A program made the position numbers and the translations under genes. DNA of 64,000 bases. Origin: Ypsolopha sequella (taxonomy: Eukaryota > Arthropoda > Insecta > Lepidoptera > Ypsolophidae). The notes under the pieces are model-generated. The model was not told the DNA's origin, did not search any database, and saw nothing but the letters and a program-made list of their open reading frames with translations. The stretch lies in the NCBI GenBank assembly GCA_934047225.1, contig OW203985.1, forward strand, positions 5,225,501 to 5,289,500, read 5' to 3'. Positions 38,201 to 45,886 of this stretch are shown here, one piece after another (position 1 is the stretch's first letter; the number at the start of each line of letters is the position of its first letter).

Positions 38201-39050
38201 TGTGGGTTTGTTGTGTTGTCGGTGATTTTAATTCTTTTGTAGTTTTAAGCGTCTCTTTGGCTTTTTTAGCTAAAAGTTTCCTACCGTCAGTATCATCTTC
38301 TTTGTCTTTGTCATCTTCATCATCATCATACTTCCTTTTAATTTTAGTTTCTTTTCCTATCGGCTTAGTTAATTTTAATTTTTCAGTTTTGCTCTCAACA
38401 TCTGATCTTTTTCTGTGTTTTTTATCATCACTTTCGTCATCGTCGTCATCATCATCTTCATCGTCATCATCGTCAATTTTATGTACAGATTTTATTTTAT
38501 CCTTCGATTCTTTGGAACTTAATTTTGATTTCTTTCTAATAATTTGATCATCGTCGTCATCATCGTCGTCGTCGTCGTCCTCGTCATCATCATCGTCATC
38601 ATTAATTTCAGCACTAAATAATGGTCTTTTCTTTACTTTGTCAACCTTTATACTTTTAATTTCAAAACTGCCCCTAGTTTCTTTTGAATCTTTTAGAAAA
38701 CCATGTTTACTTTTTAAAAATGCTGAGTCTTCATCATCGTCATCATCATCGTCATCCTGAAGCTTAAAACTCGGCTTTGCATCAGGCTTCTTCTGACTAA
38801 TAACTTGCTGTTTTTCCCGAACCGCCTTCTTCATCTCCTCGTACGATCGATGACCACCTTCCACTTTCGCATGTTGCAGTTTTGATTTTAAAGTATCACT
38901 AGCACCATCACAACCGTCACATTTCTCCAGCTTCTGTTTCACTTTGTCTTGGGGGGTTTTAGGGAAATTGACACGGAATGCAGTTATAACTGTGACCAAA
39001 ACTGAAAGGGAGACCAAGGAGATGAGGAAGAGAGTCCGTATCTGCGCCAT
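14052..39050 (-). CDS. NRF-6-like acyltransferase-3 membrane protein (spliced, 8 exons, C-terminus missing)
   Basis: Eight exons join with compatible phases (1, 0, 2, 1, 0, 2, 0, open at 2) to give about 1045 residues. Order: signal peptide or anchor (about residues 5-24), a lysine/aspartate/glutamate-rich stretch (about 35-530), an NRF domain (about 540-750), a transmembrane helix (about 755-774), an acidic linker (about 775-813), then an acyltransferase-3 domain with several membrane helices, open at the end. Family members are multi-pass membrane proteins named after C. elegans nrf-6; acyl transfer is predicted from the fold and the substrate is unknown. Arg846 and His857 in NGVRAIATMALLVAHKF fit the conserved R...H motif of the first acyltransferase helix. 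The long charged insert before the NRF domain is unusual, since most relatives I know have a short leader. Introns run from 1.4 to 6.9 kb and are full of mobile elements. Family assignment is strong; function is inferred. Confidence 0.9.
14954..16333 (-). mobile_element. Inverted-repeat element carrying a decayed conserved insect gene
   Basis: The ends are inverted copies: 14954 starts CTGGTAAACA, then TTTTGTTTTATGAAGTTTC, then CAGTTTTT..CTAGCAGCTCTAGTTTTTG (to about 15057). The complement of 16333-16205 gives the same blocks in the same order with small indels. Between them is the minus-strand pseudogene at 15126-16125. This is the layout of a DNA transposon. I could not define a target duplication or assign a superfamily. 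It sits in the intron between exons 7 and 8. Confidence 0.65.
15126..16125 (-). pseudogene. Decayed uncharacterised insect protein with SEEQGERF motif
   Basis: The minus strand starts with MSRLRRTCLNDPNSFCAVCG, a short cysteine-containing N-terminus, and later reads HIKLGLIKQFVKALNEDGEC, FDGPQIRELIKD, SIKMHCFFSHLERFPENFGD, LSEEQGERFYQDI and RTMEERY. I recognise these blocks from a protein family annotated only as uncharacterised in many arthropods. Breaks seen: stops near 15979 and 15883, a frameshift near 15470, and a TAA at 15243-15245 where relatives have Q in EERYQGRW; the frame then continues to a TAG at 15126. It lies inside an inverted-repeat element, so it is more likely a transposon-borne gene than a host gene. 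No function is known to me. Confidence 0.7.
17522..17690 (-). CDS. Exon 7: acyltransferase-3 middle segment
   Basis: One base completes the arginine of RYLR, then 56 codons read LTPALLAVMLFYAYIWDLIS, GSGP-like SSGPRWGTL, and C..SWWWNVLYIQNYFNFEEM. This matches the family signature R-Y-x-R-L-x-P followed by a tryptophan-rich NxLYI.NY segment. Acceptor CCCAG and donor ATG|GTGAGT are consensus and leave phase 0. Confidence 0.92.
18699..18865. mobile_element. Hairpin MITE, family B
   Basis: Palindromic, from TATAGTGCCGATTCGGTGTA to a matching complement ending CGACACTATA. It lies in intron 6. The arms pair over most of their length. Confidence 0.8.
19237..19385 (-). CDS. Exon 6: acyltransferase-3 helix with FTDCFLLLSG
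   Basis: Forty-nine codons plus two bases encode EAGLPWWSWARAGWMF, then TDCFLLLSGTLLAHRI and RRLLSRYL. The family pattern of a Thr/Asp-containing helix followed by F-L-x-x-S-G and a terminal R-Y-x-R is clear. The acceptor is TTTTAG; the donor CTCAG|GTACTA is weaker than the others. Phase joins cleanly to exon 7 to make the arginine of RYLR. Confidence 0.88.
19690..20110. other. CpG-rich island in intron 5
   Basis: About 420 bases far richer in GC and CpG than their surroundings. CACAGCTTCAGGCTTC with GGCGCGCCAAGCGG (19726 on) and the complement of 20000-20065 (CCAGCTTCAGGCTTC, GGCGCTTC) look like diverged inverted copies. Short open frames occur on both strands, one very basic (KTAWKRSKKRRQK), none recognised. 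It may be the 5' end of a retroelement or a regulatory island; I cannot decide. Confidence 0.4.
20347..20412 (-). mobile_element. tRNA-like SINE head
   Basis: Minus strand AGCAGCGGTAGCTCATTAGTGG (A-box) and AGGTTCGATCCCCGG (B-box). The acceptor stem is incomplete, so I read it as a SINE fragment, not a tRNA gene. Confidence 0.55.
21199..21546 (+). mobile_element. Family D repeat, internally deleted
   Basis: Shares TACCTGACCAGCACAATAAG and TAATGGCAAAGACTTTA at the left and CCTTGAAAGTCTGGCGTTGT at the right with 32297-32848, but lacks most of the middle. Confidence 0.55.
21712..22131 (+). mobile_element. Family A element, subfamily 2
   Basis: Same TTAA-GGCGATACGTAAAAG start and CCGCCTTAA end. 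The interior after the first 120 bases differs from subfamily 1 (GTTGCTATCAAAATTTCGTTT, then a CAGGAGAATTGGTGTCGA block) and matches the 36606 copy. Located in intron 5. Confidence 0.8.
23083..23264 (-). CDS. Exon 5: start of acyltransferase-3 domain
   Basis: Two bases complete a glycine shared with exon 4, then 60 codons follow. The exon reads DGILSPFSLYHTLGKLVA, then PSINGVRAIATMALLVAHKF, which is the entry motif of the acyltransferase-3 family with its conserved Arg and His. Acceptor CCCCAG and donor GAG|GTATGT match consensus and leave phase 0. It was found by translating the minus strand rather than from a long open frame. Confidence 0.9.
23740..23822 (+). repeat. Tandem repeat of GTTGAACATAATATATTGAAT
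   Basis: Four copies of a 19-22 bp AT-rich unit, differing in length, in intron 4 between exons 4 and 5. Confidence 0.8.
24634..24818 (-). CDS. Exon 4: first transmembrane helix and acidic linker
   Basis: The exon completes a leucine codon and encodes SFYGIIILLVFVATILDFFA, a clear membrane helix (about residues 754-773). It continues into a linker rich in Glu, Asp and Lys and ends at KKSS plus one base. Acceptor TTCCAG and donor CAG|GTCAGG fit. In the family this helix leads from the lumenal NRF domain to a cytoplasmic linker before the acyltransferase domain; that topology is inferred. Confidence 0.9.
24971..25458 (+). mobile_element. Family A element, divergent
   Basis: The right end ATCGCCTTAA and the block CGCAGTGCGAGAGGGGTGGATT identify it, but it is much more diverged and slightly longer (about 490 bp). 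The left boundary at a TTAAGG is less certain. Located in intron 3 just upstream of exon 4. Confidence 0.55.
26335..26571 (+). pseudogene. LINE reverse transcriptase C-terminal tail
   Basis: The frame reads MAELKYMLVPFGVETVGPWG, then LYKQIASRLVDASGELRAG, YLGQRISLAIQRDNAASD and a stop. The V-P-F-G-V-E-T-x-G-P-W and G-Q-R-I-S-x-A-I-Q-R-x-N-A-A-S blocks are the familiar C-terminus of non-LTR reverse transcriptases. About 400 bases of AT-rich sequence follow as a probable 3' UTR. It lies in intron 3, opposite in strand to the host gene. Confidence 0.75.
27416..27636 (-). CDS. Exon 3: end of NRF domain
   Basis: The exon encodes PGHFVPRFSTLSWGVCVPSA and on to DPDDCHTE, which ends the NRF domain, then reaches the pre-membrane segment. 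Starting at CCA after TGTAG gives phase 0 and restores the family-typical D-D-P-G-H-F junction with exon 2. The donor is GTGAGT after phase 2. Two cysteines in GVCVPSAC and one in DDC are conserved family positions. Confidence 0.92.
27809..28331. mobile_element. DNA element with perfect 60-bp inverted ends
   Basis: 27809-27868 and 28272-28331 are perfect inverted copies over 60 bases (GATTTATATAAAAACGGCTC at the outer edge, GGGAAAGCCGACCAGTTTC at the inner edge). The core is richer in GC than its surroundings and holds an open frame of 116 codons on the minus strand (28259-27909). I do not recognise the protein. Perfect ends suggest a recent insertion. Located in intron 2, 170 bp from exon 3. 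Confidence 0.8.
28384..28652. mobile_element. Foldback element, family E (type 1 arms)
   Basis: Arms ACAACGTGTAACAGAAAGGT ... and complement; the inner part holds ACAACTTTTACTATG and CCATAGTAAAAGTTGTTCTA. Same element at 59193-59465. Confidence 0.75.
29070..29815. mobile_element. TTAA-flanked element with about 60-bp inverted ends
   Basis: Left GAGCGGTTTCGCAGCCGGAT, right ATCCGGCTGCGAAACTGCTC, flanked by TTAA at 29066-29069 and 29816-29819. The inverted match runs to CTAATTAATCGAAACA. Inside, 29148-29262 is a further palindrome (AATTCACTCAATAGTTATT... and complement). TTAA duplication is typical of piggyBac-type integration, but no transposase is present. Confidence 0.75.
30132..30370 (-). 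CDS. Exon 2: NRF domain core
   Basis: This exon supplies two bases that complete Met600, then 79 codons. It carries the most diagnostic part of the family, LDATAKIPSGVLQGN followed by GDFDQCLG, then GKYCLVLLDV and the end SRIDD. The acceptor follows a TTCCAG and the donor is a perfect GTGAGT, leaving phase 0. The cysteines in DFDQC and KYC are probably disulphide-bonded in the lumen or outside the cell; this is inferred from the family and the signal peptide. Confidence 0.93.
31124..31495 (+). mobile_element. Family C dispersed repeat
   Basis: Same unit, with the end AATTTATTCCTTTTCGCCC followed by AGCATAAACTACTATTA. It lies in intron 1. Confidence 0.7.
31594..31775 (-). mobile_element. tRNA-derived SINE, degraded copy
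   Basis: Contains the body (GAGGTGTTCACGCC, CAACGACTATTACGTCCCA) and a damaged tRNA-like head (TGCTGGATTTGAACTCGCTA), same order as 57399-57608. Confidence 0.6.
32297..32848 (+). mobile_element. Family D repeat with 45-bp internal duplication
   Basis: About 550 bp, from GGATGGCATACCCTAGCAAT to CAGGTGTCCCGTTAA. A segment of about 45 bp (GGTGTGTTTTTAGCTAATAC...) occurs twice in tandem at 32457-32545. Other copies at 42192-42693 and 52725-53212 on the opposite strand. Confidence 0.7.
33728..34480 (-). pseudogene. LINE remnant: RT end and C-terminal zinc-knuckle region
   Basis: On the minus strand 34310-34480 contains LTFGAETYAQRDN and RAMN..ILGIMLSNRVPDT, matching the end of a reverse transcriptase (L-T-x-G-A-E-T...Q-R-A-M-x-x-A-x-L-G). 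Between about 34000 and 34270 only broken pieces are visible. At 33728-33960 YRFRSRVGRYKDNLKRWGIC, then CLCGVPQTEDHLMSC and NDKAIIVATYW match the C-terminal end of lepidopteran LINEs. These may be two related but separate insertions. Confidence 0.6.
35169..35272. mobile_element. Very short MITE (104 bp) with 25-bp perfect inverted ends
   Basis: Left CCCTGCGGTCCGAAATAGAA TTACA; right is its exact complement ending GGACCGCAGGG. The 54-base centre is unrelated. ATT on both sides may be a 3-bp target duplication. Located in intron 1. Confidence 0.75.
36606..37032 (+). mobile_element. Family A element, subfamily 2
   Basis: Bounded by TTAA at 36606 and 37029-37032, with the subfamily 2 interior (ATCAAAATTTCGTTTAACCAG). 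It lies about 220 bp from the exon 1 splice donor, in intron 1. Confidence 0.8.
37253..39050 (-). CDS. Exon 1: signal peptide, charged low-complexity region, start of NRF domain
   Basis: This exon encodes residues 1-599 plus one base. The ATG has G at -3 and G at +4. Residues 5-24 are hydrophobic (TLFLISLVSLSVLVTVITA), as in a signal peptide. Aspartate-rich tracts lie at residues 99-108, 151-168, 193-209 and 242-256. Residues 393-460 are four imperfect copies of a 17-residue unit built on EPVKHKE..EK. The NRF domain begins near residue 540 and includes the family-typical FAPNFSRIHNPECRRHG and LRGTKLWALN. The reading frame runs two residues past the splice site; the donor is GTAAGT at 37252, after the first base of the codon that becomes Met600. 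Confidence 0.92.
37671..37874 (-). repeat. Coding 51-bp minisatellite, 4 imperfect copies
   Basis: Within exon 1, residues 393-460 repeat a 16-18-residue unit built around EPxKHKExEK. The units differ mainly at a few charged positions, so the array grew by in-frame duplication and then diverged. It adds length to the charged, probably disordered region without breaking the frame. Confidence 0.75.
38424..38756 (-). repeat. Coding GAT/GAC microsatellites (poly-aspartate tracts)
   Basis: Three runs of mixed GAT and GAC codons encode aspartate-rich tracts at residues 99-108, 151-168 and 193-209. Codons alternate irregularly, which suggests either old slippage or selection for acidic residues. 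The plus strand appears as CATCGTC repeats and yields spurious serine-rich frames. Confidence 0.8.
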
Positions 39051-39130
39051 GTCTCAGGCGCCAAACGCTCACGGCGCCATCTCCGGGACAACTGATCTAT
39101 TTTCCAACTTTTAACCCTGAAATTTATTTC
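39051..39130 (-). promoter_or_regulatory. Possible core promoter and 5' leader with a 3-codon upstream ORF
   Basis: On the minus strand a TCAGTT at 39095-39090 fits the arthropod initiator. An AT-rich AAATAAATT (39129-39121) sits about 30 bases upstream, where a TATA-like box would be. This would give a leader of about 43 nt containing a tiny upstream ORF (ATG GCG CCG TGA, 39080-39069). No downstream promoter element was seen at the expected spacing. A further upstream non-coding exon is equally possible. Confidence 0.3.
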
Positions 39131-39957
39131 CGAACACACGTGCAACGGTTAAGGGACATCACTCATTCACTCGAGCGCAATTTCCATTGATAATTTTGAG
39201 GTTCCGGAATCGTAAGCGTGGAATTTTGAATGACGTAGGGATAGAGTAAAGGAGCGGCTCAGACTACCAGATAGTTGCCACGCTAGGGTACTGAGGATGG
39301 CACAGGTCCAGAAGTACAGACCAGCAACGTTATCTTGGAAGATATTTCGGCTCATGGATTCTAGCTGGGTGTGATAGAAGTTATTTTTGATTGCAACAGC
39401 TGAGCGCGTAAATTGGTCGGAGAGTAAGAGCGTTAAAAATAGTGCTGCAAAGGCGATTGGCCGTTTGCTCCCGCGTCGAATGTGTGATGAGATAGATTGG
39501 CCTGCATTGAGACGGGGACAATATAATTTAACTTTTAATTAGGTTTCTTCACATGTGTTTAATTGTCTCTTTCATAATCGTGAAAAAGTATTAATAATAA
39601 TTTTGACATATTATAGTTACAATTTATATTAATGTTTATTTTGATCATGTAGTATTAATTAACACTGACAAATTAATTGATATTTTTCCTTGTATTTTAT
39701 TAGGTTTTTATTAGGTCGGTATTAATTTTCATAGGTTTTACTTTAAATATAAGTTTAAACATGTGTATACTGTTATGGCAAAAGCATTATTTACCTAGTA
39801 AATTTTATAAGAAATACATTATGTGACATGCTTTAAAACAAATAAATTATTTGATTGATTGATATATTGATGATCTAGTTTGTCTACCGAGTTCTAATAC
39901 CATAAGTTCTTTAAAAAAGTTTATTAGAAATTACGGATAAATTTATCTTTTAAGGCG

Positions 39958-40210
39958 AGGGTATTCGGAGAAATCTGTCCTGCTCCAACGCTTTTATTTT
40001 ACGTATATATTTTTCTATCCTTATCCTACTCAGAGGAAGCGGGCCGTTCAGAAATCTCACGATGTCAAGGTGTTTTTATTTATTATTATGGCATTACATG
40101 AATGGGTTTTTAATATGACAGCCGTTTTATATATCATTTTGTATCATGTTTATTTTGTTATAAGTTTTTATTGTGCAAGACAAGAAACGATATTTAGGTC
40201 AAAGTATATT
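39958..40210 (+). mobile_element. Dispersed repeat, copy 1 (GAAATCTGTCCTGCTCCAACG)
   Basis: Shares AGAAATCTGTCCTGCTCCAA, GGAAGCGGGCCG and a TTTAATATGACAGCCGTTTT block with 60474-60855. Type unknown. Confidence 0.6.
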
Positions 40211-40373
40211 TTCCATTTTATTGAATGCAGGAAATGCGAGTAATCGTATATTGAACGGCCGAAATATTAACACCAAAGATTGAAATAACACATGTATTTT
40301 TTTCAAAATTTTATATCAATTTTCCACTGTTTAAAATGAGTTTCAAAAGAGACAAACTCGGGAGAATCCCCCC

Positions 40374-40925
40374 TTAAGAGGCCCCTTTAATCTTGGATTT
40401 TTCTTGAGCATCAGACAAAAGGTAAAAACTTAATTTGACGTCAACAGCTTATTATCTTGATTTTTATTTTCATACGTGTTATCTAGCAACATCTAAATAC
40501 GTCTCTGTACAATCCAAAAGCAAAATTTCACAAAACACCATCATATAGCTATCAGGATATCGTGAATATTGCCTTGTTTCAACACAAAGTTTAGCAAGTT
40601 GTATAATTTTACTGGAAATAAAAAAAGAGAAATACAGACGTTGTTTATGTAAAAAAGACTAAGTTTATACACTTTTCTATAAATAAACAATTACCGCCGC
40701 GTTTCATGGAAAGCAGGTTTTACCTGAAACCATTTCACAAATTCGCTGCCGTTTGAATATCTCACACCTCTTGATTAGAGATGTGTTGGAGTGCGGTGTG
40801 GGGGGGAGGTAAAAATATATAAAAATGTGTGCAAAGTTTCATTGAGATCAAAGGCATCAGGACGTCACAAACGCCTAAAGCATTTGTATGGCAGCTGTGT
40901 GGGGCAAACTGTAAAGAGCCAGTCG
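40374..40925 (-). mobile_element. Family I dispersed repeat, copy 2
   Basis: Starts CTTAAGAGGCCCCTTTAATC and ends ACGCCTAAAGCATTTGTATG GCAGCTG, the reverse of the 6945 copy over about 550 bases. It lies upstream of the NRF gene. Confidence 0.65.
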
Positions 40926-41020
40926 CTCAAACTTCATGTACTTACTAAACTAAATGTTTGCTCAATAAATAAATTTTTATGTTATAGTTATTAAATTTTT
41001 CAGAGTATACAACGTGAAAT

Positions 41021-41262
41021 TTAAGTCATTTTGTTAACAAAAACTGGTGATAGTACTCGTCCATATGAACAACTTGAAGCCAACCCTGAAATCGTGAAAA
41101 ACAAATCAGCTGTTTCATACATTTTGGTCGAGTAGGTATTTAACTTTTCTATGGAACAGCTGATATTTTTTTTTACGATTTCAGGGGTACATTGACTCCA
41201 TAGTAAAAGTTGTTTATATAGACAAGTACTATTACCAGTTTTCTTTAACAAAATGACTTAAA
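41021..41262. mobile_element. Foldback element, family E (type 2 arms)
   Basis: Outer arms TTAAGTCATTTTGTTAACAA and complement, then AACTGGTGATAGTACTCG, with the same CTCCATAGTAAAAGTTGTT core as the 28384 copy. Related single-arm pieces occur at 18100-18170, 26010-26080 and 26690-26740. Confidence 0.7.
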
Positions 41263-42191
41263 GGAGATGGTCAGAATCGGCCTTAACCGCGTACACGAAA
41301 TCAATTTATACTATAATTTTTGTTAGATTTATTCGTAGCTAGTTTCACTTTCATAATAAAACGGACACAGATATTAAAATAAATAAGTACTTAATGTTGC
41401 AGCCGGTCATGAGAGCGAACACCGAACGAAACAAAAGCGCGCGCCATCTATCAAGTAGTCCATAAACTACGCTTCCAGCGTGCTTTGATAAGAGTCATGC
41501 GTGACGCAATCGGCAGTCCCAGCTTTTTATTTCACGATCTCACGAATCATCGTGAAACATTGTTACAACTATGAACGTTTCAAACGCGCTGAAGTTTATT
41601 TTCGCAATGCCATATGAAAATAACCTCAAAATAAAAACGATTTATCATAAAAAGTTATTAAAAGATGGTGTCCGTTTTAAATGGATAGTCAAACCGTGCT
41701 ATTTTGAATTTGTTCTTTATCATTGACCACAATATATTTGTGTACTCTCTTAAGGCATTTTGCTTATGGGGAACTGGCCTTCTCCTTTCACGTTGTATAG
41801 AAGATGCATCCATGTATTTATTTATTTATTTAAAATTTAACACCAACAGTACACATATTTGATATTACACACAACTAATTATATACAAAATTAAAATTCT
41901 GATATGTAGACCAGTTACAGTTCACAATATTCATCATTAAATTATAAACACAAAGCAGACATATTATTTAAAGCAAGAATAAAAAATCTATTATAATAAT
42001 ATTTGAACAAATTTACATGCATAACCATTTTTAACCGAATAACTATGTAGCTTAAAATTATACAAAAAATATAAAAAACATGAGTGAAAGACAAGGCAAA
42101 GTTATACTAAAGAAAATCTTAGCAAACTTAGATAAGGATAAGTAAAAGATATCAATATCCGGGACACTTTGGCTTTTCTCGTTGTATTCTC

Positions 42192-42693
42192 TTAACGGGA
42201 CACCTGACACTAGAATATCAACAACACCAGGTTTTCAAGGGTTTATTGGAAGAGACTAGGTCTCTCCTCATATTGAAGAAAATATATTTGATTTATTGAT
42301 CGTTTATCTATCCACCTATAAACAATGTATTAAGATTTATACTTTTGTCAAAAAAAAAAGTTTTCCACTCCCTTTTTTGTTTTTCAAACGTTCGTTAGTT
42401 TGAAAAACGCGGTTAAGAGATCAACTTGTTTTTTTTTAAATAGGCAATAGAAATATGAAGGAATGTTACCTAAATCCAATATTTTTTTCCCTACACAATA
42501 TTTCAGTATTAGCTAAAAACACCAATTTGTTGTTTCGCTGCGTGATCACTAGTATTATGCGTCCAAGAAAAAGAGGCCAAAGATCCAACATAATTTATAA
42601 TCGCCTATAAAAAGCAAATAAAGTCTTTGCCATTAGACTTATTGTGCTGGACGGGTAATAAAAAAAATTGCTAGGGTATGCCATCCTCGATTG
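42192..42693 (-). mobile_element. Family D repeat
   Basis: Reverse complement of 32297-32848 without the tandem duplication: TTAACGGGACACCTGACACT at one end and CTAGGGTATGCCATCCTCG at the other. Confidence 0.7.
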
Positions 42694-43365
42694 GTAAATG
42701 TATGATTTAATATGTTGTTTAATTAACAAAATCTGTTTCATTACATGTAATATAGAGTACCATCAAAACACTTCCAATGAACCATTGAGATAATATATCC
42801 ATAGAGTTAACTGACAACACGGTGTACACCGTACATTCAACCACTTGAAGTACGTTCCTATTGTAACAGGAGATCGGTCACAAACAGACCGGGCAGATCA
42901 AATGTTCTGTGTCCTAGAGATGTAAATTGATCCAAACTACCAGTTCGCAACGGCGGATCCAGGGGGGGTCATGGGGGTCATGACCCCCCCTGGGCCTAGT
43001 TCAACTTTTTTTTGCTATACAGAGACGCTTAATTTACCTAAAATTGCACAAAATTCAATATATGTTTGTACTAATTAGGAGCCTGTGACCCCCCCTCCTT
43101 GCACTCAGGCTGGATTCGCCCTTGCCAGTTCGTTCTATCAAATATCGTAGTTGACCGGTCTTTCTTAGTCAAATACATCAAATTTTAATAAAATATGGTA
43201 TTATGTTTTTAACATTTTTCGTTTAGTAAAACTTAAATAACATAAAAAAAATTAAATCAAAAGTAAATAACTATTCCATAAAATATCAAAAACTTTAATA
43301 AAGCAAAGACCTAAAAAATGTAATACAAACTAAACTAAGTAATATAGTAATAATAATAGTTCTTT

Positions 43366-43945
43366 ACATATTAAATTGCCGAAATTCATATTAATGAGTT
43401 CATAATTTCCTGTAATTCAATAGCTATTTAAATTATTTGTTTTTTGTTTGAAAGTTGATTTCAAGGTATTACATCTACGTATTATTTTTTTCAATGCAAG
43501 TGCTCGTAAAGGCCCACTTTTTATGCATCAAAACCGAACACAAAGTCGATTATTTTGCCCTAAGGCTTTATTATTATTATTTTTTTATTTATTTATTTGC
43601 AATGGTTGGCTAACCTGCAGCCTTTCCTGTGTACCATAGACGTTATACTTTTTTTCTACTGTTTAACGGCTCTGGATACAGTCCTTTTGAGCCAATTATA
43701 ATTTAAAGTTCACAAGATTATATTTGTTTTCATTTCCTCACACTATGCATTGAAAAACGTAGTATGATACACGGGCGTAAAAGCAATAAATTACTCGGTT
43801 ACGTTTAAAACACTCGCTATGCTCGTGTTTTAAATCGTCCTCGTAATTTATTCCTTTGCGCCCTTGTAGCATAAACTACTATTTTTATTCTCAGTTTGAT
43901 TATAAAAATTAAACCTTCAAAAACATTTCGTCCTAAATGCCATAT
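43366..43945 (+). repeat. Family J repeat split by family C
   Basis: AAATTGCCGAAATT..ATGAGTTCATAATTT and GTTTGAAAGTTGATTTCAAG on the left and CGTCCTAAATGCCAT on the right are one repeat, intact at about 770-970, here interrupted at 43488-43885. Confidence 0.65.
43488..43885 (+). mobile_element. Family C copy inserted into another repeat (family J)
   Basis: The flanks 43366-43487 and 43886-43945 together match one continuous stretch at about 760-970, so this unit was inserted into an existing repeat copy. This gives its boundaries independently: CAATGCAAGTGC on the left, CATAAACTACTATT on the right. Confidence 0.7.
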
Positions 43946-43946
43946 A

Positions 43947-44285
43947 CAGTAGTCTCTCGCTAGTCCGCCGCTTGATAATCCGACAACTACTATAATCCGC
44001 CCATTTCTTGCAAGTCGATGTCTCTCTGTAAAGATGGAAAATCTTAAAGAAAGTGGATAGTGGTGTGCCTTTTACAGACATAGCAAATCAGTTTCATGTT
44101 GGGCGGTCAACAGTTTATGACATTTGAAAGAACTACGTCACTAAAGTACTAATAATATTAGTACATAGTAATTTTGTATTAGTACATATGATTATATTAT
44201 AATCATATGTACTAATGTCGTTTTATTTATATCGAAGGAATGTTTCCTTAAAAAAATAAAAAGATCACCCTAGAAATTTTCATCG
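43947..44285 (+). mobile_element. pogo/Tigger-like element fragment
   Basis: After a TATA it begins CAGTAGTCTCTCGCTAGTCC GCC, the style of a pogo inverted end. Downstream a frame-shifted stretch (about 44020-44135) reads KMENLKES and then DSGVPFTDIANQFHVGRSTV YDI, matching the helix-turn-helix of pogo-family transposases (I-A-x-x-F-x-V-G-R-S-T-V). The rest of the transposase is missing. Confidence 0.65.
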
Positions 44286-45715
44286 TGACTGATTTGTATA
44301 ACTGGTATTATTAACGATTATTGCCGATTTTGAGCTATTATTAAAACACAGCACGTATGTATAGTACAGTCATGGTATCAAGATTGATATCTTGGCTACC
44401 TCACATACAATATACTACTGGTACACTATAATTAAAGGTAGTAGCATCTTCAGGTGATTGTTTCTTAATAATATGCGCCTCTGCCGCCGCCTGCTATTTA
44501 CGGTACCTCTCAATAAATGCTATATGCCAAAGATTCTCAAACTTTAGTAGGCAGACCGTACAATAACAATATTTTTAAAATTGTAAATTTTTTTTTCCTT
44601 ACAAAGGAAGAAAATTACATTAGTTGTTGAGGCATACAAAGACCCGTAAAAAAAAGAGAAAAAAAAAAACAGTTATTTTTGTCTGTGTCCGTATGCTCAC
44701 GATTTAAGTAAAAACTGTTGAACGTATTTGGATTGAGTATTTTCTATTGTTTAGCATAATTTACTGGAAGTTAACTTGTGGTATTTATTATTCAGAAAAT
44801 ATAATTTAAAATTCACATCTGCACAGCGCCATCTTTTGACAGACGATGGCCCTACGTGTAATTACGTCGTAATAAACTGAGTCACGTACGTATCAGGAAG
44901 TCAGCGCGGACTAATTCACGAGTAAATTTTACATATTTTCGGAACTCATCTAAAAATATATTTAGGGGCTCTATAATATGTTTTTGCACAATCTATGGCT
45001 TGGGAAATACTACATTTTTTTATTATCATGGAAATATCAATCTGTTATTTAATTATTTTCAAGATTTACGTTTCTGATAGAATTTGATATCAGTGGGTTT
45101 TTCCGTCACTAATAAATTCTTATAATACTATATCCTTCGATTTCACATTTTAGAAATTCACGCTAAGAAGCGCTGTCAATAGCTCATAAAAAAGTATTCT
45201 CAAAAAGAGATTTCTCAAATCAGTACAATTTGTGTCAACTCAGTTGGTGGATGTGAGCATTATTATCAGCTACGCAGCGCGCCTCGGGTGTCCCTTCCTT
45301 TCACCGCAATACTCAACTGCGGAATTTTTGACGACATTCAGACTTGCCAACTGAATATACCCGCATTATCGTTCGATTTAATCCTAACCTGGCACTCCCA
45401 AAAAGATTCGATCGATCGTTTATCGTCTGAGCATACGTCCATCTATAACCGAACGATATTCGATCGAATTTAGTCACTTCGGAGTTTCAGAAGTTCAAAG
45501 TTTCCTTAGGTTTCAAAAGTTCAACGGTACGTGAATTAACAGAAGGAAAAATGAAAATAATATTAATCAAAATAAATTACTTGTCTCAATAGACCTTGGG
45601 ATTCAAAACGGCTGCCCGCTCCTCTGGCTGTACCGTCAGCATAGATCAACCGTAAACCCGAAATATTACATCAGAATTATGGGACTTGAGCGATTGAAGA
45701 AATTAACATTGAATG
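44286..45715. other. No gene seen
   Basis: AT-rich sequence with short chance frames. A stretch at about 45240-45475 has more balanced composition and a 61-codon open frame, but I found no recognisable motif or splice sites. Confidence 0.4.
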
Positions 45716-45886
45716 TAGGCCTACCATAAGTTTTGCACTCGATACACGTTAGTGACTGCGTAAAATATTTATTATGGGAAATTGAACAGCGCCCCTAGCG
45801 GTTTACGAGAGGAAACACAACTTCTCATACAAAATATTTTACGCAGTAGCTAACGTTTAACGAGTACAAAACTCATGGTAGCCGAT
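45716..45886. mobile_element. Foldback element
   Basis: CTACCATAAGTTTTGCACTC with GTGACTGCGTAAAATATTT on the left pairs with AAATATTTTACGCAGTAGC...GTACAAAACTCATGGTAG on the right, around a short GC-rich centre (AGCGCCCCTAGCGG). Confidence 0.65.

Noticed and set aside
37636..38547. Long serine/cysteine-rich frames on the plus strand
   Set aside because: They are antisense to the charged low-complexity part of exon 1 and arise from its biased codons.
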